Source: Planctomycetota bacterium (lineage in GTDB: Bacteria > Planctomycetota > Phycisphaerae > Phycisphaerales > SM1A02). From it: 46,827 nt of DNA. Both the position numbers and the translations under genes were made by a program. The notes under the pieces are model-generated. The model saw only the letters and a list, made by a program, of their open reading frames with translations, searched no databases and had not been told where the DNA came from. Position 1 is the stretch's first letter. Each line of letters begins with the position of its first letter. The stretch is from positions 1 through 46,827 of the forward strand of contig JAPLMU010000123.1 in assembly GCA_026386795.1 (NCBI GenBank), written 5' to 3'. Positions 1 through 7,748 of this stretch are shown here, in pieces.

Positions 1-1308
1 GCCGAGCGTGCCAACATCCAGTTGCGCATCGCGCAGGGAGAGGTGGCAGTTCTTGCCATCCACGTAACCGAGCACTGCAAGCTCAGCAAGAAAGCCGCGG
101 TACGACTCTTCAAAGTTTGGCGTGCGGTTGTAGGTGAGCACGGCGATCGTCGGCATGTTCGGTCGAGCCGGGGTGGCTTTCGATGCCGAGCCAGGGGCAG
201 GCAGCGCCGCAAGCATTGCTTGGACTGCGGCGGGAACGAGCGCTCGTTCAATCGTTCGCGTGAGCGGCGGAGCGGGTTCGTCGTAAATCATTTCCGCTTG
301 CTTCGCAAGCGCGGGGATGTGCGCCCAACCAATGCCGAAACCGTCGTAATTCAGTTGCAAACCAACCGGCACAAAATTCTCGCACGGGATGTCTTGCGGT
401 CGCGTTCCGCGCAGAATCAGTTCTGCGATCGCGCCGGTCGAGATTCCCATGGCACGGTAATCCGCGCCGAAATTGATGGCTGCGCCGAGCTTCGCCATCG
501 CCGGGAAGTTGGTAATGACCGGCACGCCCGCCTTGCGGCAGCGGTCCACCACCGTGGGTGCGGCTGCAATGACGTTGGTGTCTGCAAGAATCCAGAAGCA
601 CTCGATCCCGCGCGAGAGCAGCACATCGGTGGCGGTGGAAACCTCGCTGACGTTCGCGCCGTTGGCTTCAAGCAGTTCGATGCCCAACTTTGCGCATGCT
701 TGTCTGCCAAGTTTGACGGACGCCTCTGCGTTTGGCTCCGCTGGATTCCACACGCATCCGATGGTCTTGATGTGCGGGGCCGCATCATGCATGGCGCCAA
801 GCAAGATTTCTGCTGGCTGCAATGTGCCGAAGCCAGCAACATTGGCAGGGCGTGTTGAACCCTCGGACCACGGTCCAAGCGGAATCCCGATCGCTGGCGG
901 CGAGGCAACCAGTCCAAACACATGGGGCAGGGCACGCTTGTTGGCGCGCATGACTGCTTGCGTTGCCACGGTGGAGTCATAACTTGGCGATGCGCTGCAC
1001 ACGGCGGCGGCCATCTGTCCGAGTGTGCCGATGTCACCTTCAGCATTGAAGAAATCGAAAGTTGTTCCGGCATCCTTCCCAAAGCCAGCGGAGTTGAGCC
1101 GCTCCAGCATGCCATCGCGGCCAACATTCATGGCATCGATCGAGGAGATCTGGATGACCGCAATGCGCCGCGGCCGCGCAGCTTCAGCGGCAATACCTGC
1201 GGCATCGTTCCGCTGACGATTGTTTGATTTATCACTCAACACCAACACCGCGGCTGCCGCCACGATGAGGAGGATTCCAAGAATGAGTCGCTTGGCGGAA
1301 CGGAGCAC
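1..1308 (-). CDS. Tandem ABC_sub_bind periplasmic substrate-binding protein (3' end off window)
   Basis: Substrate-binding protein of the ABC_sub_bind (PF04392, TrpX-like) type, expected to capture a small ligand in the periplasm for an ABC importer. The frame is open from a GTG at 1308 to the left edge (436 codons visible). The N-terminus VLRSAKRLILGILLIV is a signal or membrane anchor. The first domain runs from about residue 46 (RRIAVIQIS) and contains the family-typical IGCVWNPAEPNAEA near 183 and AGVPVITNF. A second copy begins near residue 385 (MPTIAVLTYNRTPNFEES), so the protein is at least a partial duplication, whereas the family is normally about 320 residues. The start lies 4 bases after the repaired stop of the upstream capsule gene, suggesting one transcript. 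No permease or ATPase gene is visible. GTG was chosen because an in-frame stop lies just upstream and the anchor begins there. Confidence 0.8.
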   Translation of the reverse strand, partial: MLRSAKRLILGILLIVAAAAVLVLSDKSNNRQRNDAAGIAAEAARPRRIAVIQISSIDAMNVGRDGMLERLNSAGFGKDAGTTFDFFNAEGDIGTLGQMAAAVCSASPSYDSTVATQAVMRANKRALPHVFGLVASPPAIGIPLGPWSEGSTRPANVAGFGTLQPAEILLGAMHDAAPHIKTIGCVWNPAEPNAEASVKLGRQACAKLGIELLEANGANVSEVSTATDVLLSRGIECFWILADTNVIAAAPTVVDRCRKAGVPVITNFPAMAKLGAAINFGADYRAMGISTGAIAELILRGTRPQDIPCENFVPVGLQLNYDGFGIGWAHIPALAKQAEMIYDEPAPPLTRTIERALVPAAVQAMLAALPAPGSASKATPARPNMPTIAVLTYNRTPNFEESYRGFLAELAVLGYVDGKNCHLSLRDAQLDVGTLG

Positions 1309-1312
1309 TGGG

Positions 1313-2273
1313 TCAAACTACATGAAGGGCGGACTGCGGAGCGAGCCGCGACGGTGTGCCCGTCCCGAGCCAGGTGGCCCGGATGCGGGCGCGCTGCTCG
1401 TCATTCCAGAAGTGGCGGACCGCGGGCATGTCCAGGACGCCGTCAGGACGCCGTCCACGTAGTCCGGGCGAGCCGCGATCGCCACCTTCAGGCGCTCGCC
1501 GAGTTCGGACGGAGCCTTCACGCTGTTGAGGTTCTCGCGCCGGACATCGGGCACGGACGGGCACTCGAGGAATTCACGAAGGAGCGCCGTCTTACGTTCG
1601 TCGGTGACGTCGGTGCGCATGATGAGGCTGCGCGTGCGACCGGAGCGCGCCATGGCCCAACCGGCCTCGGTGTCGAATGGCTGCGTCAGTGGGTCGTACC
1701 CGACGGTCTGCGCGAACTCGCGCTGGACGCCGCGTGCGGAAACGTGCGGAAGAAGAGATCAGCGAGTTGTTCGGCCGGCATCCAGCGAACGGTTCGCCAG
1801 TGGTGGCGCAGCCAGTACCACCGCCCGAAATAGGTGAAGTTGCTGACATTGAAGGCGATCGGGTCGCGCACCATGGAGATGAACCGCAGTTCACCGCGAA
1901 AGGTCCGCAAAAACGGCAGCAGCATGATGTCGCCGTATGCGCGGTGCCGAAGACCGCCATGTGCAGTCACGAGTCGAGTACCAACGCCTGGCCACCGGGC
2001 CTCAGGCTGGGCATGGTGCGCGCGGGTGACTGTGAAGTCGCCGTTCGCCTCCTCCGCGGCAAGTAGAACGCTGGTCGAAGCAGTCTTTGGCGCGCTGAGG
2101 ACGATCACGAGCTTCGGCTTGGTGGCGGTGGCCGCCTTGAGACGCTTGAGCGAGCGGCGCTCAGCTCGGGCATGATGCAAAGCCTCGTGGACGAACCGGA
2201 TCGGCGTGTTGACGGTCTCCGCGAGGTCACGGATCCTCGCCAAGAGTGGCGCGTGTTCGGTGACGTTCGTCAT
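1313..2273 (-). pseudogene. Frameshifted NKWYS-like capsular polysaccharide / sulfotransferase-type protein
   Basis: The start ATG at 2273 overlaps the upstream GT25 stop in an ATGA. The first frame gives a protein with a P-loop-like KLVIVLSAPKTASTSVLL and a downstream FISMVRDPIAFNVSNF, the pattern of putative capsular polysaccharide synthesis proteins (NKWYS, PF10364) and sulfotransferases. This frame runs into a stop at 1686. Clear continuation (SARGVQREFAQTVGYDP, then SLIMRTDVTDERKTALL) lies in another frame, so there is a shift near 1732-1745. A second break is at 1433-1454, where CAGGACGCCGT occurs twice in tandem. Removing one 11-bp copy restores a C-terminus (MPAVRHFWNDEQRARIRATW) ending at 1313. 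Either the gene is decaying or both are assembly errors; the exact duplication favours a real lesion. The function in surface glycan synthesis is inferred from family and neighbour. Confidence 0.65.
1433..1454. repeat. 11-bp tandem duplication inside the capsule gene
   Basis: CAGGACGCCGT is repeated exactly, back to back. On the minus strand, reading one unit keeps the protein in frame from the YVDGVL residues into DMPAVRHFWNDEQ. The extra unit adds 11 bases and shifts the frame. This is the simplest explanation for the second frameshift of the gene. Confidence 0.85.
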
Positions 2274-3040
2274 GGTGGTGACTGTACATGCCAACGTGTC
2301 GCAAGCAGCGCACGGGCACACTCGGCGATGCCGTTCATGACTCTGGACGCTTCGTTGGAGCCTCTCCAGAGCACCAGCCCGGGATTTGAGTTGCGCGAGG
2401 ACTTCTTGTCCTTCCCGCCGAGGGTGGTGACTGCCGAAAGCGGTGCCAGGCGCACGGGTAGCGGGCGCACGCCGCGGATGCGCAGTCCGGTCTCCCACGG
2501 TCGGTCCATGGCGTGGTCGATCTGCGTGTACATCGGAAGCAACGCGCGAAGGAGCGTCTCGGCGGCTCGGCGGTTGATGGCGTAGCCGGCCGTGGATGTC
2601 GTGCGGGTGAGGTGAACGCATAGCCTCTGCCCACCCGCGAGCCGACCGACCGGTACGGGGGTCCCGCCGTGGAAGCAGAACAGTTTCGCCATGTCCCAAT
2701 CGTCCCGTCGGCCGAGTTCGGTCAGGACACCCGGCAGTTCCGGCAAGCACTCGGCATCGTCCTCCAGGATCACGCACCACGGGTGCTCCGAACTGAGCAG
2801 CCGTTCATATGCGCGCAGGTGGCTGAGGTAGCAGCCGACCTCGCCGTTTCTTGGCTTGGGCCGCCGATTGCGCCTCGAATAGCGCCGGAGGTCCACCGTG
2901 TGCGGATCATCGGTATAGCCCGCGCCGAGCACCGCCGGCACGCGCTCGAATGCAAGACCGAGCGCCCCAAGATTCGTCGAGATGGAGGTCAGCCGCTCGG
3001 CATCTTTTTCAAGGTTGATGACATAGATCGGGATAGTCAT
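2270..3040 (-). CDS. Glycosyltransferase family 25 (LPS/glycoprotein-type)
   Basis: 256 residues, the usual size of Glyco_transf_25 (PF01755) enzymes that transfer a sugar to LPS or surface glycans from a nucleotide sugar. The N-terminus MTIPIYVINLEKDAERLTSI is the family opening. A conserved EVGCYLSHLRAYERLL is followed by the metal-binding acidic motif WCVILEDDAE (around residue 90). GYAINRRAAETLL fits the acceptor-side part of the fold. No signal peptide is present, so it is cytosolic or membrane-associated. The stop overlaps the start of the next gene in ATGA, so the two are translationally coupled, and both point to a surface polysaccharide function. The exact sugar and acceptor cannot be read. 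Confidence 0.88.
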   Translation of the reverse strand: MTIPIYVINLEKDAERLTSISTNLGALGLAFERVPAVLGAGYTDDPHTVDLRRYSRRNRRPKPRNGEVGCYLSHLRAYERLLSSEHPWCVILEDDAECLPELPGVLTELGRRDDWDMAKLFCFHGGTPVPVGRLAGGQRLCVHLTRTTSTAGYAINRRAAETLLRALLPMYTQIDHAMDRPWETGLRIRGVRPLPVRLAPLSAVTTLGGKDKKSSRNSNPGLVLWRGSNEASRVMNGIAECARALLATRWHVQSPP

Positions 3041-3098
3041 GCCGCCGTCATCCTATGTTCGATTCGACACGCTTGTTGAACACGGCAGTGCACATCGA

Positions 3099-4877
3099 TC
3101 AGCCATCACGCGCGCGCCGAATCTTGTGCAGCAATTCATCCGGCCGCACTACACGAATTCCGCGCGCCTTCAGCCGTTCGGCAAGCGCGGCGGCGGCGCC
3201 GACGCCCGTCACCTTCGTTCCGTCCGCCAGTTCGTGGCTCGACCAGACATGCACCGAAACCCAGCGCGTGAAGGGCGCGGTGCTTGCCGCGGCATCGCGC
3301 GCGATCGCATCGGCCACTGCATCCGGGCCGCCGATCCCGGGATGTTGCGTGTCCAGGCCAGCCCACAAGCAATAGCCCGCGGTGACGAAGGGCACCTCGC
3401 CGCCGCGACCGTCCGATGCCCAGTCGATGCGGCCGCGGCCCGCGTTGTACGGCGCGTAGTCGCACACGAAAGCGCCAAGAAGCGGGTGAAGTCCTTCCGC
3501 GATCCATCGACGCGCCTCCGCAGCACCCGGCGTGTTCGAGTGCAGCATCAGCATCCCCGCCATCACCGCACCGGTGCGATGATTCTGCGCGTCGAGTCGC
3601 CGCATGAATTCGCGGAACAACTCCTCGCGTCGACCGGTGTTCTCCGCGAATCGATCCGGATACCAGTAGCCCGCAAACTGCTCAATCAGCGCGGTGCCGA
3701 CTGGCTGCGTCTCGCCGATCCGCTCCAACACGCACGGTGCTGCCTGCGAAAGCGACGAGAGGCACGCACCGAACCCGATGGGAAAGCTTCCGTGCAGCGG
3801 ATGATCCCAGTACGCGGGAGGCTTCACGGGCGGCGTGCCGGGCGGCGGTGTAGCCGGCATGTTGCGCGGCGCGCCGGGTCCCCAGAAGGCGCCGCAGAGC
3901 CACTGCAGATTGTCGCCATCACTTAAGACCAGCGCAACGCACGGGCGACGATCGGCAAATTCAACAGACGATGCTGGCATACCTACCACTGTCGGAAAGC
4001 GCGCATCAAGCGCGCCGGCGGAAAGAAACGGTTGGTTGCGCATCCAATTGCTCGCGGTATTTGAATGCCCGCGCACCGAGACGGTCATCGTGTGCATCGC
4101 CTCGTCGCCCTCGTCCCAACCGAAGGTAGGTGCGAGGTCATCAAGCCGATCGATCATCGGCCACGCCTGTGCACCGGCGCCGTAGCCCACCCAACACCGC
4201 TGCGAAATGGCCACGTCGCGGTTGCGCTGCACGCCGGGGTCGAGCATCGACAACGTGCTGCGCGAAAGTTGCGCTGCATCTGCTGATGACATCGGCACGC
4301 GCCCATCCGCCAGCATGCGCAGACCGAGTGCTTCCGCGCGCGGGATCAGCGATTCCTCAATGAGCACCGCGCGATGGATCCCCGCGAGGCTGGTGGCCAC
4401 GTTCACGGATTCATTGGTCGATGCATTCTTTACTGTGTACGCCTTGCGTCCGCTGGGGTCACGCGCATACGCCACGTAGCCGCGCACCCATCCCGCGCGC
4501 ATGCCGCGCTCCAGGAGTTCCCACGGCGTGAAGGTGCCACGGTCTTCCAATCCAAGCCGCGCCACGGTGCGCGCCTTCCATTCACCGTAGCGCTGCACCA
4601 CGGTGTCGTTCCACACGAGTTCGTCCGCTTCGCCGCAGTTCACTGCCAACGCCGCTAGTCCGGCGAGCGACGCGGAGAGCATCTCTTCGCGCATGTCGAC
4701 GGTGAGGGCGGTCGCCTTGGGTGTTGGAACTCCTTGAACCCGTACCGTGACGAATCCGCGCGGCGCACGTTGCGCGGGCCACCACGAGTCACGAGCTGCA
4801 CGGGCAGGGTCCGGGCCTCCCATGGACAACGCGGCCAAGAACGCAAGGAGGACGGCGTAGAACATCACGGGGCGCAC
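3099..4877 (-). CDS. GxGYxYP-domain secreted protein (putative glycoside hydrolase-like)
   Basis: 592 residues with a signal peptide (MRPVMFYAVLLAFLAALS, cleavage around ARA-AR at 27-28). The body matches the GxGYxYP proteins (PF14323 C-terminal and PF16216 N-terminal domains): CVALVLSDGDNLQWL near residue 310, HPLHGSFPIGF, and late segments VTAGYCLWAGLD and FTRWVSVHVWS. These proteins are found in carbohydrate-degrading loci and are thought to act on glycans, but the reaction is not established. A GTG at 4877 and an ATG at 4865 are both possible starts. I kept the GTG because it provides the arginine of the signal n-region. It is not visibly coupled to the polysaccharide genes downstream (58-base gap). 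Confidence 0.82.
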   Translation of the reverse strand: MRPVMFYAVLLAFLAALSMGGPDPARAARDSWWPAQRAPRGFVTVRVQGVPTPKATALTVDMREEMLSASLAGLAALAVNCGEADELVWNDTVVQRYGEWKARTVARLGLEDRGTFTPWELLERGMRAGWVRGYVAYARDPSGRKAYTVKNASTNESVNVATSLAGIHRAVLIEESLIPRAEALGLRMLADGRVPMSSADAAQLSRSTLSMLDPGVQRNRDVAISQRCWVGYGAGAQAWPMIDRLDDLAPTFGWDEGDEAMHTMTVSVRGHSNTASNWMRNQPFLSAGALDARFPTVVGMPASSVEFADRRPCVALVLSDGDNLQWLCGAFWGPGAPRNMPATPPPGTPPVKPPAYWDHPLHGSFPIGFGACLSSLSQAAPCVLERIGETQPVGTALIEQFAGYWYPDRFAENTGRREELFREFMRRLDAQNHRTGAVMAGMLMLHSNTPGAAEARRWIAEGLHPLLGAFVCDYAPYNAGRGRIDWASDGRGGEVPFVTAGYCLWAGLDTQHPGIGGPDAVADAIARDAAASTAPFTRWVSVHVWSSHELADGTKVTGVGAAAALAERLKARGIRVVRPDELLHKIRRARDG

Positions 4878-4916
4878 GGGATTATTGTGGCAGAAGTTGC
4901 GGCTGCATGCACGTGC

Positions 4917-5255
4917 TTACTCGAGGGGCGGCAACGCCCGGTGTCCATCGGCAACGCACTTTTCGAGCCGCTCGACCTCATCATCTCGAAGGATCATGAA
5001 AGTGGAATCACGCTTTGCTTTCGACAGGCTTCCGTTGTTCTGCAGACAAAGGCGAATGAACAGGTCGAGGTCACGGTCATCGCTCGCGATGAACGACAAC
5101 TCCTCGACGAGTTCCGACTCGATCGTCTGCTCGATGAACGCGAACAGCGATTCGACCTGCGCGGTCATGTCGGGGTAGCGGTTCTGCTCGATCAAGGCGG
5201 CGTACCCGGCATGTGGGTTCGGTTGGCATAGTCCGCAATAACAGTTACCGGCGCT
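4917..5255 (-). pseudogene. C-terminal remnant of a Fic family protein
   Basis: The open stretch encodes IEQNRYPDMTAQVESLFAFI followed by IESELVEELSFIAS, then DLDLFIRLCLQNNGSLSKAK and MILRDDEVERLEKCV. This resembles the far C-terminal end of Fic/DOC-type adenylyltransferases, as I recall that family. No Fic core motif (HPFxxGNGR) is present in this or neighbouring frames. Compared with the family, the residues between FIAS and DLDLFIRL seem to be missing, which suggests an internal deletion. The frame is open only back to 5255, with no good ATG at its start. It therefore looks like a decayed fragment rather than a small gene. The call is from memory of the family, so only moderately sure. Confidence 0.5.
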
Positions 5256-5340
5256 CTAAAACGCTTACGAATGAGCCATATGGCACTAAAACACTTACGC
5301 GCTACCCATTATCGCGTGCGGATCCCCCAAATTGCTTACG
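5251..5340. repeat. Short direct repeats (CTAAAACGCTTACG-like), possible mobile-element end
   Basis: CTAAAACGCTTACG at 5256-5269 recurs as CTAAAACACTTACG at 5286-5299, exactly 30 bases later. A third partial copy, CAAATTGCTTACG, is at 5328-5340. The repeats sit at the broken side of the Fic remnant. Multiple spaced copies at one end are a property of IS21-type and Tn7-type element ends, but no transposase is visible. They could equally be operator sites. Beyond 5340, up to the arsM stop at 5424, I see no feature. Confidence 0.45.
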
Positions 5341-5423
5341 GAAACGGACCTGAGCCGCAAATCACGTATTGACCAAAGTCACGCCCTTCCTTGGCTACGG
5401 GCGACGTTCTTCGCTGCGATTCC

Positions 5424-6506
5424 CTACCCCGCCTTCCGCGCCGTCATATCAAGGCTCGTGATGAAATCGCTTGGGGTGGTGCCCGCTGGCAGCGCTGCCA
5501 CGATCTTCAGGTAGAGCGGGTCTTGCCAATCGGTCATGGCGGCGATGTACTCCGGCTTCGGGGTGAGGACGATGTCCGTGAGGCCCGCGGCCACTGCTTG
5601 GGCGCGCGACTCCTCAACGAGCACGGCGCCTGCAACGCAGCCAACCAGCGCTTCGACATCGTGAAGCACCGCCGGTGGGAGCGGTCGAAGCAAGGCCAAG
5701 TCCGAAACCGCCACGCGTCCGCCGGGAGCAAGTACGCGCGCAATTTCTTTCCACACGCGCGGCTTGTCCGGCGAGAGGTTGAGGACGCAGTTGGAGATCA
5801 CCACATCAACGCTGCCATCGGCAACCGGAAGGCTTTCGATCTCACCGAGGCGGAACTCCACATTGGTGAGCCCGGTCTGCCGGGTGTATGCGGCCATATT
5901 GCGGCGCGCCTTGGAGACCATGTCCGGAGTCATATCGACGCCGATCACTTTGCCAGTGGCGCCGACCTTCGGGCCAGCCACAAAGCAGTCGAACCCGCCG
6001 CCTGCGCCAAGATCCAACACCACCTCACCGGCGCGGAGCGATGCGATCGCGGTGGGGTTGCCGCAGGAGAGTCCCATGTTTGATTCAGCGGGCGTACTTG
6101 CGAGCTCGCCCGCGGAGTAGCCGATCGCTGCGGCAAGTTGTTCCGGCGTAAAGGTTGCCGGCCCGCAACATCCGCCGCCTGCGGGCAGGGCGGGCTTGGC
6201 GGACGAGCCGCTGCAGCAACTAGCGACTGCGGGTGCGGCGGGTTTCGCAGCAGCGCCGCCGCAGCAACTCGCGGCAGCCGGTGCCGCCGGTTTCGCCGCC
6301 ACCGCTTGCGCCGCAGACCATGAACCAACCTCAGCGATTTTTGAGTATCCAGCACGCACTTGCTGTCGCAGCTGATCAGCCTCGACACTTGTTGCTGGAA
6401 CCGCTGCGGCTGATGAGTTGCATCCGCACTGCGTTCCAGAGCAACACGCATTGCCCTGCGGGGAAGGATTCTTACTGTCTTGATTTCGATCATTGACGGT
6501 GTTCAT
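5424..6506 (-). CDS. arsM: Arsenite S-adenosylmethyltransferase with cysteine-rich N-terminal repeats
   Basis: Cytosolic enzyme that methylates As(III) using S-adenosylmethionine. The ATG at 6506 was chosen over one at 6518 because a GAGGAG lies 4 bases upstream. The SAM-binding motif is VVLDLGAGGGFDCFVAG, followed by KVIGVDMTPDMV. The arsenic-binding cysteines are in MGLSCGNP and VISNCVLNLSPDK, and the methyl-acceptor region VREGY is present as VRAGYSKIAE. Unusually, the region between VRAGYSKIAEVGSW and the catalytic fold carries CC pairs in a repeated pattern (SCCGGAAAKPAAPA, SCCSGSSAKPALPA, GCCGPA), and the N-terminus has CCSGTQCGC. It follows arsR by about 70 bases with a palindrome between them, so it is probably ArsR-controlled. 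Confidence 0.92.
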   Translation of the reverse strand: MNTVNDRNQDSKNPSPQGNACCSGTQCGCNSSAAAVPATSVEADQLRQQVRAGYSKIAEVGSWSAAQAVAAKPAAPAAASCCGGAAAKPAAPAVASCCSGSSAKPALPAGGGCCGPATFTPEQLAAAIGYSAGELASTPAESNMGLSCGNPTAIASLRAGEVVLDLGAGGGFDCFVAGPKVGATGKVIGVDMTPDMVSKARRNMAAYTRQTGLTNVEFRLGEIESLPVADGSVDVVISNCVLNLSPDKPRVWKEIARVLAPGGRVAVSDLALLRPLPPAVLHDVEALVGCVAGAVLVEESRAQAVAAGLTDIVLTPKPEYIAAMTDWQDPLYLKIVAALPAGTTPSDFITSLDMTARKAG

Positions 6507-6548
6507 ATGGCTCCTCATTGGAGTAAGAGGTCTTGTGAAAGGTGATCT

Positions 6549-6562
6549 TTGATATCTATCAA
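6549..6562. promoter_or_regulatory. Palindrome between arsR and arsM, candidate operator
   Basis: TTGATA-TC-TATCAA is a perfect inverted repeat with a 2-base centre, about 43 bases upstream of the arsM start. ArsR proteins bind imperfect AT-rich palindromes of this size. A role as a second, internal operator is an inference. Confidence 0.45.
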
Positions 6563-6575
6563 TCGTGCACGTTTG

Positions 6576-6944
6576 TCATCGCGCCCCGCAGCAGCCGCGA
6601 GCGCATCCTGGCAGTTGCTCTGCGGGGCAGCACTGCTCAATGGCATCAGCAATCGCTCGCATCGTGCGGCATAGGTGCGCATAGTCCACCACGTAGTGCA
6701 CGGTTCGCCCGGTCTTACTTGACTGCACCACGCCGGCGCGTTCAAGAAGACTTAAGTGCCGCGAAACCACTGAGAGGTCCACTGCGCAACACTCGCCCAC
6801 GTCGCTCACCGTGCATGCGCAGCCGCATTTCACTAAGCATCCCAAGAGCCGGGACCGCGTTGGGTCACTGAGTGCCTTGAATAGCTCCGGATCAAGCAGG
6901 TCATCAATCGGCCTGCAACATGCGGAGGCCTGCACGGGGGTCAT
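6576..6944 (-). CDS. arsR: ArsR-family arsenic-responsive repressor
   Basis: Winged-helix metalloregulator expected to repress the ars operon and release DNA on binding As(III). From ATG 6944 it has 122 residues. It has the family segments LFKALSDPTRSRLLGCLV, a recognition helix DLSVVSRHLSLLERAGVV and the wing GRTVHYVVD. It is cysteine rich: ACC near the N-terminus, KCGCACTVSDVGECC before the recognition helix, and CC pairs at the C-terminus (QCCPAEQ, GCCGAR). These offer a trithiolate As(III) site outside the classical ELCVCDL helix. An alternative ATG at 6971 overlaps the TTGCA/TGCAA palindrome, so I prefer 6944. First gene of arsR-arsM on the minus strand. Confidence 0.9.
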   Translation of the reverse strand: MTPVQASACCRPIDDLLDPELFKALSDPTRSRLLGCLVKCGCACTVSDVGECCAVDLSVVSRHLSLLERAGVVQSSKTGRTVHYVVDYAHLCRTMRAIADAIEQCCPAEQLPGCARGCCGAR

Positions 6945-6962
6945 TGTTCGACGTTTGCGTAC

Positions 6963-6989
6963 TTGCACCATAATGCAAATATACTATAT
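6963..6989 (-). promoter_or_regulatory. ars promoter/operator region with two inverted repeats
   Basis: TTGCA-ccataa-TGCAA (6963-6978) and ATATA-c-TATAT (6979-6989) lie next to each other, just upstream of the arsR start. The AT-rich block fits a -10 region for minus-strand transcription. An ArsR dimer could bind here and block the polymerase. The pattern is seen directly; the regulatory role is inferred. Confidence 0.5.
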
Positions 6990-7184
6990 GTGGGCCAGCC
7001 GGGTTCGGTCAATCGGGAAGAATGTTCACTAAATCAGCGCCGTCCACCAGTTCGGTCGCCGCCCGCACAGTTCTTGCGGCATTTCGGACCGATCTCCGCC
7101 ATCGTGATAGCCTCCTCTCCAGGCGACCACCGGTCGCTACGGACCGCGTTTCACCATTCGCACCAAGTGTGGAAGGAGTTACTC

Positions 7185-7727
7185 GTGGGCACGAAGTACC
7201 GCTATCGCAACGGGGATGTTGTTTCGGGCTGGCTGCTTGTCGACGCTCTGCGTGAGGCCGTTCGTTCAAAGGTCGTCCTCGCGGGTTCGCATATTCAGCA
7301 AGCAGGATCAGAGAGTTGGGTATTGGCAAGCACTGTCCCGGGGCTCATCGCTGCAGAGCCAGCGGTAGATGCCGCGGCGTCAAATGGCGATGGCAATGGA
7401 TCGCGTGCGGAACAGCGACCCGGTCAACGTTCACCGGAAACGATTCATCATCTCTTGCATCGTTCCATTCGCACCAATGTCCAGATGTGTGCGCACGACA
7501 GTGGTCATAAAAATCCGTTGACGGGAATGATCGTCGGACTGACTGCCGACGGTTTCATGATTGAGTTCGCAGATCCAGCAGCGATTGCTTACTTCCCATT
7601 GACGCGGATTCGTGCGGTGACTATCTCGGCGCGATTTCCAGTCAATGGCTCACCTCGTGGAGGCGAGGGGCTACTCATCGATGTCGATTCGTTGCCAGAC
7701 ATCTCTGCGCTCGCAACAAGCGAATAG
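7185..7727 (+). CDS. Hypothetical protein with GYF_2-like N-terminal domain
   Basis: 180 residues. The start is a GTG preceded by GGAAGGAG 6 bases upstream, one of the clearest ribosome sites in the window. Residues 1-55 (KYRYRNGDVVSGWLLVDALR to GSESWVLASTVPGL) resemble the GYF_2 pattern: a short beta domain with a G-x-L segment and a W..A..IPGL ending. A linker rich in G, N and Q follows, then a compact C-terminal part with MIVGLTADGFMIEFADPAA and YFPLTRIRAVTIS that may form a small beta barrel. No signal peptide or membrane helix. It is divergent from arsR, about 240 bases away, and converges on the oxidoreductase gene. Function unknown. Confidence 0.65.
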   Translation: MGTKYRYRNGDVVSGWLLVDALREAVRSKVVLAGSHIQQAGSESWVLASTVPGLIAAEPAVDAAASNGDGNGSRAEQRPGQRSPETIHHLLHRSIRTNVQMCAHDSGHKNPLTGMIVGLTADGFMIEFADPAAIAYFPLTRIRAVTISARFPVNGSPRGGEGLLIDVDSLPDISALATSE

Positions 7728-7748
7728 GCGCAGTGCAGATCGTTCGGC

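Noticed and set aside
417-1127. Minus-strand 236-residue frame at the left edge
   Set aside because: Another frame, open from 1308 through position 1, encodes clear ABC_sub_bind motifs; this one is a shadow.
1686-2780. Long minus-strand frame beginning at 2780
   Set aside because: Its first half is antisense-frame shadow of the GT25 gene; only the part from ATG 2273 has family features.
5332-5514. Small plus-strand frame between Fic remnant and arsM
   Set aside because: No ribosome site and no recognisable motif; it overlaps the arsM 3' end.
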